DNA of 64,000 nucleotides, from assembly GCA_016618085.1 (NCBI GenBank), contig JABLTG010000077.1, forward strand, positions 1 through 64,000, written 5' to 3'. The stretch's first letter is position 1. Each line of letters begins with the position of its first letter. Shown here one piece after another: positions 29,746 to 40,587 of this stretch. Both the position numbers and the translations under genes were made by a program. The notes under the pieces are model-generated. The model did not search any database. It was not told where the DNA came from and saw only the letters and a program-made list of their open reading frames with translations. The DNA is from Neovahlkampfia damariscottae. Taxonomy: Eukaryota; Heterolobosea; Selenaionea; Neovahlkampfiida; Neovahlkampfiidae.

Positions 29746-31149
29746 ATGAGCACACAAAAACTTGAAGAATTAATCAACCGTTTAGAATCTGTAACAGCTA
29801 AATTAGAAAAAAAAGCTGGAGGAAAATCATCCGCAAGTGAAGAATCAACTGAAGCAGACAGTGAAGCAGTTTCAGCTTATGATGAATTTGTTTCCGCATA
29901 TTTTGCTCCATTTATTGCATCAGTCAAATCACTCGGTGGGGATGCTTCTGCAGGAGCAGATATGTTCCAAAAATCATTTGATGAACTTAGAAAATTAATT
30001 GTAATGGGATCCAAATGCAAAAAACCAAAAGATTTAACACCACTTTTCAAACCACTCATTGATTCTGTAAAAGTATTACAAGATCATAGAAACACAAAAA
30101 GAGGTACTGATTCATTCAACCACCTTTCCGCTCTCAGTGAAGGTATTCCAATGGTTTACTTTGTTGGAAGTCAAACTGCTAAAGCAACTGTTGAAGAAGG
30201 TTTAAATTCAGCTGAATTTTATACAAACAAAATCTTAGTTCAATATAAGAACTCAGGAGATTCAGGAAAACCACATGTTGAAATGGTTAAAAAATACAAA
30301 GAAATGGCAAAAGAATTAGCTGCATATGTCAAAGAACATCAAACAACTGGTCTTGCATTTAACCCACAAGGAAAAGATACTTCACAATATTCAGCTTCAG
30401 GTTCAGCTCCAAAATCATCAGGAGGTCCACCACCAGGACCATCAATGGCTCCACCACCTGCTCAACCATCACAACCAAGTACACAAAAACCTGGTTTCAG
30501 TCCTGGTGATTTATTTAACGAAATCAACGCTCTTGGAAATAAATCAGGTGGTTTAGGTCTTAGACATGTTGAAAAACATGAAAAAACAAAAAACAGAAAA
30601 GAAGAAGAGAAAGTATCAGTTGTTCCAGTTAAAAAAGCTCCAGCTAAAAAAAAATCAAGAATTACAGGAACAGCAAAAATCGAATGTGTATCCGATAAAT
30701 GGACAGTTGAAAACCAAGAAGGAAATACAGGAATTGAAATTAATATTGAATCTGTCAAACAAGCTGTTTACATTACAAAAGTTGATAACTCTTTAATCAC
30801 AATTAAAGGAAAATTCAATTCAGTTTTTATGGATAACTGTCATAAATCAGTTTTAGTTTTTGATACTGTTGTAGCTGCTTGTGAATTAGTTAACTGTCAA
30901 TCTGCTAAAATTCATGTTAATGGAACTATTCCAACAATTATGGTTGATAAAACAGATGGTCTTAATATTTTCCTTAATGAATCAACACTTGATACAACTT
31001 TAATTACTTCAAAATCATCAGAAATGAATGTATCAATCCCAATTGGAAATGATGACTTTAAAGAATATCCAGTTCCAGAACAATACGTTACAGTTTACGA
31101 TAAAGCAAACAAAAAATTAGATACTCAAGTAAACTCACATATGGGTTAA
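29746..31149 (+). CDS. CAP: Adenylyl cyclase-associated protein (actin monomer recycling)
   Basis: The 467-residue intronless gene encodes all CAP parts: N-terminal coiled coil (LEELINRLESVTAKLEKKA), helical HFD domain (AYDEFVSAYFAPFIASVKSL, then LRKLIVMGSKCKKP), a proline stretch (GGPPPGPSMAPPPAQPS), a WH2-like linker and the beta-helix CARP domain (VSDKWTVENQEGNTGIEI ... TTLITSKSSEMNVSIP). CAP works with cofilin to strip and recharge actin monomers. Codon use is cleaner (fewer AT-rich runs) than in neighbours, suggesting high expression. Two ATTGG elements and a TATAATATAAAA sequence lie upstream. Confidence 0.96.
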   Translation: MSTQKLEELINRLESVTAKLEKKAGGKSSASEESTEADSEAVSAYDEFVSAYFAPFIASVKSLGGDASAGADMFQKSFDELRKLIVMGSKCKKPKDLTPLFKPLIDSVKVLQDHRNTKRGTDSFNHLSALSEGIPMVYFVGSQTAKATVEEGLNSAEFYTNKILVQYKNSGDSGKPHVEMVKKYKEMAKELAAYVKEHQTTGLAFNPQGKDTSQYSASGSAPKSSGGPPPGPSMAPPPAQPSQPSTQKPGFSPGDLFNEINALGNKSGGLGLRHVEKHEKTKNRKEEEKVSVVPVKKAPAKKKSRITGTAKIECVSDKWTVENQEGNTGIEINIESVKQAVYITKVDNSLITIKGKFNSVFMDNCHKSVLVFDTVVAACELVNCQSAKIHVNGTIPTIMVDKTDGLNIFLNESTLDTTLITSKSSEMNVSIPIGNDDFKEYPVPEQYVTVYDKANKKLDTQVNSHMG

Positions 31150-31258
31150 ATTTAGTTAATCATTCAAAATAAAGTTCGTTTTAAAAAAAATTCATTTTTT
31201 TTCTTTAAAAATTTGAAAAAAATTATCCAATAAAAAACTCAACAAAAAAAACTTCGTT

Positions 31259-32435
31259 ATGATGGAAGAAGAGAATTACTTTGATGTTGAGGCACTGCCA
31301 TTTTCTAAAACTGTTATTAGAAAACTTCAAGAGAATGGATTCAAATTTTTAAATGATTTTGAAGGCCTACAAACATCTGAATTAGCGAAAGGTAAAATGA
31401 AAAAATAAAATAAAATTGATTTATGGAAAGAAGCTCAAATATCACTTAAAGAATCAGCTGAAATTTTAAAATATATCAATGGAGAATCAAAATTATTAGG
31501 AGATTCAGTTACAAGAGCAATAGATTTAATGGCATCTTCAAACAAACCTTTTATTTCAACATACTGTAATAAAATGAATGAAATGTTAGGAGGAGGTGTA
31601 CAAACAGGTTGTTTAACTGAATTTTGTAAATTTTGAATTTTTAATTTAACTCTCCATTTAAAGGTGGAGCTCCTGGTAAAAAAAAAAATAAAATTTAAAT
31701 AAAAAAAGGTCTTGGGAAAACACAAATAGCCATGCAATTATGTTTAACTGTTCAAATACCAAAAAAAGGATTTAATGGACTTGAAGGAAAAGCAATTTAT
31801 ATTGGTATTTATTTTTGAATATTTTAACTTTTTCAGATACAGAAGGATCTTTTTCAAAAGAAAGAATTGATCAAATGTCAAAATCTTTATTATCTGATTT
31901 AAAATTAACAAAAGAAAAAGATAGATTAGAAGCCATTGAAAAAATAACACCAGATGATTTTACAAAGAATATTTATTATTATCGAATTCATAATTTAACA
32001 GAACAACTTGCAATTGTTAATGTTTTAGAAAGTTTTTTAATTCAAAATCCAGATATTAAATTAATTGTATTTGATTCAGTTGCATTTCATTTTCGAATGG
32101 GATTTGAAAATTATTCAAAGAGATCAAATTTATTACAAGGATTTGCAAGGAATTTATCAGCAATTGCATCTGAATTTGATATTGCAGTTGTTATTATGAA
32201 TCAAGTAACTACTAAAATTGAAAAAGATAAATCTGAATTTATTCCTGCTTTAGGTGGTAGTTGGACACATACATGCACACATCGTGTATTTCTTTTTCAT
32301 GAAAATAAAACAAGAAAAGCAAAATTGTACAAAAGTAATTCAAATAAAGAAAGTGTAATTGAATATGAAATCAATTATGATGGAGTTCGTTCTATAAATC
32401 CAAATAAAAGAAATAGACAAGAAGAAGAAGAATAA
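31259..32435 (+). CDS. RAD51C: RAD51C-type recombinase paralogue
   Basis: Exons 31259-31391, 31431-31625, 31664-31675, 31709-31804 and 31837-32435 give 344 residues. The Walker A region reads CGAPGLGKTQIAMQLCLTVQ and is followed by DTEGSFSKERIDQ; Walker B is IKLIVFDSVAFHFR. NQVTTKIEKDKSEFIPALGG and the Arg/Glu-rich C-terminus (NPNKRNRQEEEE, like human RKRSRDPEEEL, an NLS) are specific to RAD51C. It acts in homologous recombination with other RAD51 paralogues. A 12-nt exon (31664-31675) encodes part of the Walker A loop. ATCCAATAAAAAA lies about 35 bp upstream. Confidence 0.93.
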
Positions 32436-32516
32436 ATATATTTTTTTTATAAATTCGAGTATTTATTTACAGACTTTAGCAAAATTGTTTTGATTTGTTA
32501 TTTTTTTTTAAATGGA

Positions 32517-34016
32517 TTATTCTTCCATTAAATTTTTCATTTTGATTAAATCGTCTTCACAATCTCCATCATAAAAGAGAAAATTTTTTTTCATTTTATC
32601 TTTTTGAATTAATTTTAAATCTGATAAAATGATTTGTTTTGTTTCGGTTAATTGATATTTGTTTTGCATAAAAATATTGTAAACTTTTGCAAAATCAATG
32701 GTTCTATCGTCCATTTGAATTGAACAAAATTTTTTTAAATTTTCAACATCTTCATCATTTGTCATTGATGGTTCCCAAATTTGTTCACCTGATTTTTCTT
32801 CATCTTCTTTTGGTACATTTTTTGGTCTTGGTCTTAAATCAGGAATTGTAATTTTACAATAAACAATTTCTTCTTTTGGAGGTGTTGATGATCTTGTTGA
32901 TCTTCTTTTTTTGTTTGGTGAAGCATCATCATTTCTTGTTCTTTTTCTTCTATAAGCATTTTCTTGTTCTTCTTCAAGCCCTTGTAAATTATCAGATGAA
33001 CTTGTTTTTCTTTTTTCTCTTCTTGGTTTAATGGATGATAAATTTCTTGTTGGTGAACTTTGTGATTTTTTCTTTGTTACAGTTTTTGTATAAGAAGTAA
33101 CTTTTTCTCCAATATATTGAACTATTTCTCCGTCTAAACATTTTTTTTCTTCTTGATTTAATTTTCCGTAACTTGGAGCAAAATTTTTTAAACATAAAGT
33201 TTCATATAAATCTGAAGTTCTTAAATGTTTATCCCAAATATGTCTTTTTGCTTTCCAAATATCTTTTTCTTGTTGTAAATAATCACATCCTTTCCATGTA
33301 CAACATAAGTTCTTTTTTTCAATGACAGTTGCTTTTGGTAATTCTTCTTCTTCTTCTTTTTCTTCAACTTGTACTTGTTCTTTTTTTTCTTCAACTTTTT
33401 CTTCTTCTTGTACTTTTTGTTGTTGTTTAATTGGTTGAAGAACAACTGGTTTTGTTTCTTTTGGTGTTGATGTTTTTGTTTGAGCTTTTGATGAATTTTG
33501 TCTTGAAGAAGCTATTTTTGAAGTTTCTAAGTTTTGGTCTTTTAAGTATTTAAAAATTGAAACTTTAACTTTTTCTCTATCAGTTTGTGAAAGTTGTTCA
33601 TAAATTGGAGCAACACAGTTTGTTGTGACGTTTTCTAAAGGTTCATTGTATTCAGCAGTTCTTCTTAAATGTTTATCCCATACATGTCTTTTTGCTTTGA
33701 AAACATCAGACCTTCCTTTTTGTTGGTAATTACATCCTTCAAAAGTACAACACCAACCAAAGTTTGTTTCTTGTTGTAGATGAGGTGTTTCAGCAGCAAG
33801 GGGTTTTAGTAATGGTAGCTTGTAACTTGGTCTTTGGAAATGAGCTGGTAAATTGGAAAAACTTTCAATCGGAGGTAAAGGGATAATTCTTTGGGCTGTT
33901 TGTGTTTCGTTTTTTTTATCCCTTGCTGTTGATAAATTGAAGAGTTGTGATGGGTTGAGTACCGTTTTGAAAAAGTCGTTGGATTGTTCACAGTGTGGTC
34001 TTGGGGCAATTTGCAT
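32517..34016 (-). CDS. Nuclear protein with two unusual CC..C..H..H zinc-finger repeats
   Basis: The 499-residue protein has two copies of a zinc-binding module: WCCTFEGCNY...FKAKRHVWDKHLR (about 85-125) and LCCTWKGCDY...WKAKRHIWDKHLR (about 235-275). Each is followed by about 45 conserved residues (APIYEQLSQTDREKVK / APSYGKLNQEEKKCLD). The spacing C-C-x4-C-...-H-x4-H is a C2H2-like variant with a longer insert. Between and after them lie Lys/Glu/Gln-rich and Ser/Arg-rich regions with basic clusters (NKKRRSTRSS). DNA binding and nuclear location are inferred. The start follows GACCAATCACTTG by about 45 bp. No introns. Confidence 0.65.
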   Translation of the reverse strand: MQIAPRPHCEQSNDFFKTVLNPSQLFNLSTARDKKNETQTAQRIIPLPPIESFSNLPAHFQRPSYKLPLLKPLAAETPHLQQETNFGWCCTFEGCNYQQKGRSDVFKAKRHVWDKHLRRTAEYNEPLENVTTNCVAPIYEQLSQTDREKVKVSIFKYLKDQNLETSKIASSRQNSSKAQTKTSTPKETKPVVLQPIKQQQKVQEEEKVEEKKEQVQVEEKEEEEELPKATVIEKKNLCCTWKGCDYLQQEKDIWKAKRHIWDKHLRTSDLYETLCLKNFAPSYGKLNQEEKKCLDGEIVQYIGEKVTSYTKTVTKKKSQSSPTRNLSSIKPRREKRKTSSSDNLQGLEEEQENAYRRKRTRNDDASPNKKRRSTRSSTPPKEEIVYCKITIPDLRPRPKNVPKEDEEKSGEQIWEPSMTNDEDVENLKKFCSIQMDDRTIDFAKVYNIFMQNKYQLTETKQIILSDLKLIQKDKMKKNFLFYDGDCEDDLIKMKNLMEE

Positions 34017-34589
34017 GTGTACTACGTTTGTTTTTTTTCGTTTTTCTCAAAATGTCAAGTGATTGGTCGTCTCTATTTGAAACAAAATTGATACCTCCGA
34101 TCCAATCAGATTGTTTAAAATTCAGAATATCCGGTTGAGGCTTAATTCTTCTAAATCTCGAGGTGAAAGTGATTTATTTCGAAAAAAACCATCAAAACAA
34201 GTTGTGGGAAAATTATTTTTTTTGGAATTCAGTTGGAAGCTTCTATTGAAAAATCACCCTTTTTTGTCGTTTTTGCCACAAATTAGGAAAGTATTCTCCT
34301 ATTGGACATTTCACATTTACAAATTTGGAGAAGTGTTCCCAATACGGCAATGTGATACACAAAACAGTAAATTCAAATCACCAAAAACGCAAAAAAACAG
34401 GCCAAATTAATCCAAATTTTCTAAATTAGAGAAACTCCATACCTAAAAATGGTAGGGAAAATGTTCTTTTCGTAAAAAATCAACGTTCAACAAAAATTGA
34501 CGAGATCAAGTAAAATAACTATCCCAAAACGATTCCCACTTTCGAACAAAAAAATGAACAATAAATTACAATAAAATCATTATTTACAA
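34017..34589. other. Longest plain intergenic gap, one orphan CCAATCA
   Basis: An unusually good GATCCAATCAG lies at about 34,099-34,109, but no start codon follows within 200 bp on the plus strand. It may belong to the minus-strand zinc-finger gene or to a noncoding transcript. I see no supported gene or strong hairpin in the rest. Confidence 0.35.
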
Positions 34590-36075
34590 TTATAAATTTT
34601 TGTAGTTTTTCCAAAAGTCCATTGTTGATATCTTGTCATTTATTCTTTGAATTGAATGAGAAGTATATTGATTATAAGCAAAAACAGCAACATTTTTAAT
34701 CCAAGTCAACATAGTTAAATAAACATTTGATTCTTCTTCAAAAATGGACTTTTCAACTTTTTCATTTTTTTCAACTTGCACATGAGCTCCTTTTTCAACA
34801 AAAATACAATCATGACTAATATGTGATATTTCAGCAAATAATTTCATCATTTTAATATCTTCATCACCATAGAATGAAAATCCATTGATATAGTTTGCTG
34901 GTCCAAAATAACATTTTGAATTTTTATATAGACGATTCATCAAGAACTCTTTTTCATCAACTTCATATTTTGCTTTGGAACAAACACTTTCAATCATATG
35001 TCTATTTGGTGGGTTATCGAATGTAATTGATTTATGACCATCAAAAAATGAACAGAATTGTGAATGAGCACCACCCAATGAATGACCTGAATGACAAATT
35101 TCTTTGACATTATTCTTATAGTTTTTGATTAATTCTTCATGTAATATACAACATTCTTCCATTGAAATATCATTGGAGGTTAAATATTTTTGACTTGTTT
35201 CTGAAAGAATTTCAAATAATTTTTCAGCACTCTTTTGTTTCTCTCCTGTTAATAATTGAATAACATAATCAGAAAATAAACAACTATAATATTGTGCTAT
35301 AGGCATTTCACCTTTTAAAATACCTGTAAATAATTGAATATCTGTTTGAATATTGTTTGCATTCAATTTTGTTCCTCTATGAACAATAGCCAAAGTTTTT
35401 GTAATTTCATCAAAATAAGCGGCTCCATAATAATTTAGAATCACATCTTCCTTTTTATGATCCACATGAATTAATAATTTCCAACTTAATGGAGGAATAT
35501 GAGAATGAATATCATAGACATCCTCACTTAAAAATCCAACTGAAATATCTCTATAAGTATCATAATTATTTTCTTCATTTAATTTCCCAAGAAATTTTAA
35601 TGCTTTTTCTTGCTTTTGGATAATAGGATAATCATGAACAGTGTATCCTCTTGAATCTTTCAAGTCTTGATTAGAGCCTGATAATTTCAACAAGTGATAT
35701 GTTTTTATATTGTTATTTGAAAGGGCTATATGCGAAGCTGTTTGTTTTCCATTGAGACCGTAAAAATAAGAATCACTTGTTTGAGTATTCAAGAATTCTA
35801 AACTTTTTTTGTTGTCAAGAATCTCTTTTAAAATTAAATCTAATTTTCTTTTAAAAGTTGTTATTTTTTACTATTTCCATAATATGAAATAAAGTGAAGA
35901 CCGTTCCATCCATTTGAACGATAACTTTTTTTTTTTACGAATTTTTTTTTTACCTCTTATTAACAGCAGAGAAAGATGCTCCTTTCTTCAATAGTTCTTT
36001 AATAGATTCTAAATTTTGATTGATACATGCCTTTAAAAGTTCTTCATCAAAATTTTCCGAACTTGAACTTGACAT
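34590..36075 (-). CDS. Ankyrin / class-3 lipase-like protein
   Basis: Exons 36075-35954, 35924-35872 and 35839-34590 give 474 residues. The N-terminus holds ankyrin-like repeats (LLKACINQNLESIKELLKKG, SNGWNGLHFISYYGN, GKQTASHIALSNNNIKTYHL). The C-terminal part is a class-3 (fungal lipase/DAGL type) alpha/beta hydrolase: LAIVHRGTKL and nucleophile motif SGHSLGGAHSQF, with likely acid and base residues in the HDCIFVEKGAHVQVEK region. No signal peptide. The second intron must end at the later AG (35840) to keep frame. GCCAATTAAATTT lies upstream of the ATG. Substrate unknown. Confidence 0.75.
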
Positions 36076-36135
36076 CAGTTTCAACGTCTTTTTTGAAAAT
36101 ATAAATTTAATTGGCTAAATAATTCAAGTAAGTTT

Positions 36136-36926
36136 TTATTTGTAATAAACATCTGGCGTATCAGGTTCTGCTAAATTATTTTCAAAACTTTCTCTTGGAA
36201 AATATGCATCACTTTCGTGTTGATGATTATTTTCTTCATCTTCTTCGTCGTCTTCATTCTCTTCACCTGGATTTTCGACATTTATTTTATCTAAGACTTG
36301 ATCTTCAAACATTCTATCAATTTTCAATTCATTTTTTTGTTTTTCATATTCAGCTTTTTCATCATATCTTCTTAATTTTAATTTAATAAATCTCATTAAA
36401 TTAAAAACAGTAGCTCCTGTAAAAAACAATCCAAAAAGTAACGGAAGTTCCCAATGTAATTCAGCGAAGAAAGAATCCCAAAATGATATCCAAGCATCTT
36501 TGTAAGATTAATTTTTTTTTTTCTTGACAAACTTTTTGTGATGAAAGTGGAAAGAGTCATATAATAATTAATGACAGCTGGTTTACTTCCTTTATTTAAA
36601 ACAACTACATATGACGTTGAAGTCACAGCAATAGGATTTAAATTATAACTCTTTACGTTCAAACTTGTAAAAGCAGAAACATAGTCAAATGTTTTTCCAG
36701 CAGCATATAATAATTCAAAATCAACAAATTGTTGATTTGTCATGAAATAAACATCAACATTTTCATCAGATTTCAAGTTAAAACTGAAGATTTTTGATTC
36801 TTGTCCAACTTTGACTGTAATTTGATGCTCAAAGAAGGCAAATGGTTTTATAGTTTTTATAAATTGAGAACTTCCAATTTGTACTAAAAGCAAAAATATT
36901 AAAATTAACGACGACAACGTCTTCAT
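36136..36926 (-). CDS. Type I membrane protein with acidic cytosolic tail, unknown
   Basis: Exons 36926-36533 and 36497-36136 give 251 residues. A signal peptide (MKTLSSLILIFLLLVQIGSS) leads a lumenal beta-rich domain of about 120 residues, then one membrane helix (LPLLFGLFFTGATVFNLMRF), a basic stretch (IKLKLRRYDEKAEYEKQK) and a very acidic tail (GEENEDDEEDEENN). I recognise no family. The layout suggests a secretory-pathway membrane protein. ATTGGTCAATTTG lies about 20 bp before the ATG. Confidence 0.65.
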
Positions 36927-36974
36927 GTTTGAAAAACTTCGGCAAATTGACCAATGAAAATGAATTAGAAAATT

Positions 36975-37934
36975 TTATTCTTTTATTGCTTGCCTCCAAA
37001 TTCTTGATATTTCATGATCAAATGATGGAGAGTAGATATCTCCTTTTCTTTTGGTATACTATAGAAGGTAAAAAATAAATTATTTCTTACAGAGTTTACA
37101 CCAAATACACCTTTCCCTCTTCTACTTTGGCCATACCAAGGTCCACCCGAACAACCAGGTGTCAATGCAGAAGATATGCCCCTTGTTGGTGGTTTTTTTT
37201 GATTGTCAAAATCTATGAAATTTTAGAAACAAATTTTCAAACATTGAATCGTCGCAAGTGAATGAACCATTTTCTCTCCACCCCAATTTTTGACAGGATA
37301 ACCAATGGCATTTACTCCTGCTGTATAAATAAAGAATCCTAGAGATCCAGCTACTTGTGAAATTGATTTTCCATCTTTTTTTTCAACTACAGCAAAAGCT
37401 ACATCTCTTGCAGCATCATTTCTTCCTCTCCACCTATCATGAACAAAACCTTTAAGTGCTGCCCATTTTCCTAATGGTGCTTCACCATCTCTATAACGAG
37501 GAACAAAAATCCAATTTTTATGCCAAGACCCATAATATACCATACAATGGCCAGCTGTAATAACAACGTTATTTTGTAAAGAAGATGCACTACATACGTA
37601 TGTTCTTCCCCTGAAAAAGAAAAATACCTTTCCTGATTCTTTATAAGGAGTTTGATTTAATTTATCTTCTGGAACATATTTTGTATTGGGATTTGAATCC
37701 ATATCAATTTCCTGAGCTAATTTACCATCCCAATGTCCAGTTTCATTTACTGATAATAAACCAAAAGGCTAAAAAGTTAACAATAAAAAAATAAGACACT
37801 TTTGCATTTTTCATTCTTTCTGTTGTCCAGAAATCTAGTGTTTTTTGAATTTCTGACTTTTCATAAACATGTACATATGTTGAAGCTTCTATTTGAAAGA
37901 TGAAAAAAATCACGAGCAACACGACCAACTTCAT
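36975..37934 (-). CDS. Secreted trypsin-fold serine protease (S1, glutamyl-endopeptidase-like)
   Basis: Exons 37934-37800, 37768-37243, 37212-37091 and 37058-36975 give 288 residues. A signal peptide (MKLVVLLVIFFIFQIEAS) precedes a propeptide-like region. The triad is visible as VITAGHC (His), AARDVAFAVV (Asp) and TPGCSGGPW (Ser). GKVFFFFRGRTYVCSASSL is typical of the bacterial/fungal glutamyl-endopeptidase-like branch. The last intron (37059-37090) changes the C-terminus to a helix, SPSFDHEISRIWRQAIKE, common in this branch; without splicing it would read into an unrelated frame. It is probably secreted or lysosomal. CACCAATCATT lies upstream. Confidence 0.85.
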
Positions 37935-38010
37935 CCTTTTTGACAGGAACAATAATGATTGGTGGATTTTTGATCGCTACTTTTAACCACATTTCCCAAG
38001 AAATTAATTT

Positions 38011-38994
38011 TTACTCTATTAATTGGTTGGTTATTTTATTTCTCATTTCTAAAATTTGTGTTTTTTCTCCTTCAGAAAAAGAACAAAAAAATTTTTGAAT
38101 TTTTTCTTCATCAACTTCCACCTTTTTGTCCAACAATTTTAAATCTTTACGGTTGAAAAAGAGTTGATAGATATCATTATTATAATTAAAGATTAGAGGA
38201 ATTTCATTTTCATATTTTTTATATGGAGGAAAATGAACAACTCTTTCTTTTCCATTTGTCAAGTTAATCACAGTTCCCTGAAAATTTTTGACTTCAATTT
38301 TTTCATTCTTCGGGAGAAATATATTCAAAGGAGTGTTTGGTATTTGAATTATTGACAAATTTGAATCTAAAAAGCATAACAATTTTTTCAAATAATCATT
38401 CAAAATATCAAGATGCTCTAATGAATCCTTTGATCGATAAATGAATAATTTTAAATTTTTAAAATATAAAGATACTTCTGATTTTGTAAAAATTTCATGT
38501 CCTTCAACTAAAGCTAAAGTTTGACCAAGTTGATAAGCCAATGATTTGCAATCTTCAATATCCAATAACTCTGTCATTTGATTAAAATCTATTTTCATTA
38601 AAATTGAAATATAACTTTCTAAATTTAATGATTTTAGAGCTTTTTTTATTTCTGGTCTCCATTTACTTCTTGAAACTCTTGTCAAAATACTACGAAGAGA
38701 ACGAACAACTTTGAGAGCAACAATTCTTTCTACTTTTTGTTTTATTGGATTTTCTTTGAAAAAAGGTTGTTTATGAAGTGAAAAAGTTGTTAGCAATGAG
38801 TTATTTAATTCATCAGGAGTTCCTTTAAATGAATCTGAAACAACACCATTTTTTAAAACCAGTATGTTCCTGTTTTCTTCTTTTTGTGAACAAAATTTGA
38901 CCATTTCAGTATATCCTGGTAATATTTCAAATATATAGACAACATCATAATCAGTGGAGTCTTCTGAACCATGAACAATGTATTTCTCTTCCAT
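38011..38994 (-). CDS. Unknown protein, possible nucleotidyltransferase-like N-terminus
   Basis: The N-terminus YIVHGSEDSTDYDVVYIFE has the GS-x(n)-D-x-D pattern of the polymerase-beta nucleotidyltransferase fold and may bind a nucleotide. The rest (about 290 residues) is helical and unlike any family I know. The protein is 327 residues, intronless and has no targeting signal. It is divergent from the next gene with only 48 bp between start codons. The gap contains a degenerate element (aaccagtcaga), one base off the usual CCAATCA. Confidence 0.5.
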   Translation of the reverse strand: MEEKYIVHGSEDSTDYDVVYIFEILPGYTEMVKFCSQKEENRNILVLKNGVVSDSFKGTPDELNNSLLTTFSLHKQPFFKENPIKQKVERIVALKVVRSLRSILTRVSRSKWRPEIKKALKSLNLESYISILMKIDFNQMTELLDIEDCKSLAYQLGQTLALVEGHEIFTKSEVSLYFKNLKLFIYRSKDSLEHLDILNDYLKKLLCFLDSNLSIIQIPNTPLNIFLPKNEKIEVKNFQGTVINLTNGKERVVHFPPYKKYENEIPLIFNYNNDIYQLFFNRKDLKLLDKKVEVDEEKIQKFFCSFSEGEKTQILEMRNKITNQLIE

Positions 38995-39042
38995 ACTTGT
39001 GCAGATTTAATTTTAGAATCGTTGAACCAGTCAGATTGTGGC

Positions 39043-40476
39043 ATGAGTTTCATTGTTGGTCTTGTTGTGGATTCACTTTTTGCAGATTTTTACAAACTGT
39101 GTAGTTCCGCAGAAATTGAAAGGATAACTGAAGAAACAAATGAGAAAGAAAAAAGAATTCATCCAAAGTATTACAAGGAAATGATGAACAACAAAACACT
39201 GAAAACGTTTCAACAATACTATATTTATCTCAAGAAAGAAATGAGTTTAATGAATTTTATCCTTTTATTTGATCCATATAAGAGTTTATCCCACCAACAA
39301 AAAATTTTTTTTTCATCAATTTATGTAAAAAAATGTGGATTTCAAACTCAATTACAACATAAAGTCAGGTTTAATTTTGAATTTGATGATGCTGCAACAT
39401 TTGAGAACGATGTTTGTTTGAAGTTAATTTCCATTCAATTTGTTCGTGGTTGGCATTGCCTTACCAAAACAAAGTATAAAATTATATTGAATGAAAAAGT
39501 CGATTTAGATGTAGAATGTAGATTCAAAGGTTATCAAGATGTTGATTATGAATTTTCAATTGATCCAAATGAGTTAAACAGTTGTCCAATCATAGAAATA
39601 CATCAATTATTTAAATTGTATTATTCCAAAGAAGAATTACCTCAAATTTTGAAATACATTGATTTGAATTCAAATGTTAGAATCAAAAAAGCAATATTCA
39701 TGGAAAATTTAAAATTAAAATCCTTTGAATTTGAAGGGGATTTAAAATTTAACATTCAAAAACTATCATACACTTTAATTTCAGGAAATCAGAAATATTT
39801 TAAACTTTTATCGAATGAATTTGGATCAGAATATACAATAAAAACCATTAAAGAAATAAAAAACAAGAATTCAATGAAGAAGCTTATATCATATTCACAA
39901 TCTCAATATGATAATTCCCAATTAATTCAATTGAAGTATAATTCAATAATTCCTGATTATTTATTACAATATCCATCTCAAATAGTTCATAAAACAATTT
40001 ATGATGAGAATTTCAATATTATGTCACAGGATTTTCATTCGTTGACCATTTTCTTTCCACATTGTAAATTGTCAATTGGATGTTTTTTTGGTGATGAAAT
40101 GAAGATTTCATGTTTTGGGTACATGTGTACTTTTAAAATAGATTCCCTAAATCATAAAAAATCATTTGGATGGCTTGATTTTCCAAGATTATTGGAACAT
40201 TTTTCAATGAAAGTTGAAAGTAAATTGAATCATTGGTCAAAGCAAAAAATCTCAAATTTAAAATGTATTCTCAAACTTGAAAGTGGATTTTTAGAATTCC
40301 AAGGAATAATACAAATCAATATTCCAGTTATTTTTAGAATTCCTTTCCACGACAGAGAAAATCTAGAAATATTCGTGATGAATCATTTCAATTCCATTAT
40401 TGAAAATAATAAGAATGTGAACAGAAAATTTTCGACTGAAAATCAGAATCTTGATATTCATTTCAACTTCAATTGA
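39043..40476 (+). CDS. Unknown 477-residue protein
   Basis: I do not recognise this protein. The start at 39043 (MSFIVGLVVDSLF) avoids overlap with the divergent gene; an upstream in-frame ATG at 38971 would overlap it. The first about 15 residues are hydrophobic. The rest is mixed, with several regularly spaced beta-strand-like segments (FEFDDAATFENDVCLKLISI, CFGYMCTFKID). No introns and no catalytic motif are visible. It pairs with the possible nucleotidyltransferase across a 48-bp gap and may be co-regulated with it. Confidence 0.55.
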   Translation: MSFIVGLVVDSLFADFYKLCSSAEIERITEETNEKEKRIHPKYYKEMMNNKTLKTFQQYYIYLKKEMSLMNFILLFDPYKSLSHQQKIFFSSIYVKKCGFQTQLQHKVRFNFEFDDAATFENDVCLKLISIQFVRGWHCLTKTKYKIILNEKVDLDVECRFKGYQDVDYEFSIDPNELNSCPIIEIHQLFKLYYSKEELPQILKYIDLNSNVRIKKAIFMENLKLKSFEFEGDLKFNIQKLSYTLISGNQKYFKLLSNEFGSEYTIKTIKEIKNKNSMKKLISYSQSQYDNSQLIQLKYNSIIPDYLLQYPSQIVHKTIYDENFNIMSQDFHSLTIFFPHCKLSIGCFFGDEMKISCFGYMCTFKIDSLNHKKSFGWLDFPRLLEHFSMKVESKLNHWSKQKISNLKCILKLESGFLEFQGIIQINIPVIFRIPFHDRENLEIFVMNHFNSIIENNKNVNRKFSTENQNLDIHFNFN

Positions 40477-40587
40477 ATATTTATAAAAATCAATTTGATT
40501 GAGAAAGAACAATTTTAATCAAGTAAAATAAAAATGCCATAATTCAATCTCTTTGACCAATTTTTTCCTTTAAAATCCAACTTTTAA

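Noticed and set aside
34111-34410. 99-codon plus-strand open frame after an orphan CCAATCA
   Set aside because: It has no ATG near its start and the composition is not protein-like.
37575-37640. A 17-nt GT...AG candidate intron in the protease gene
   Set aside because: Far shorter than any other intron here, and the read-through GKVFFFFRGRTYVCSAS fits the protease family.
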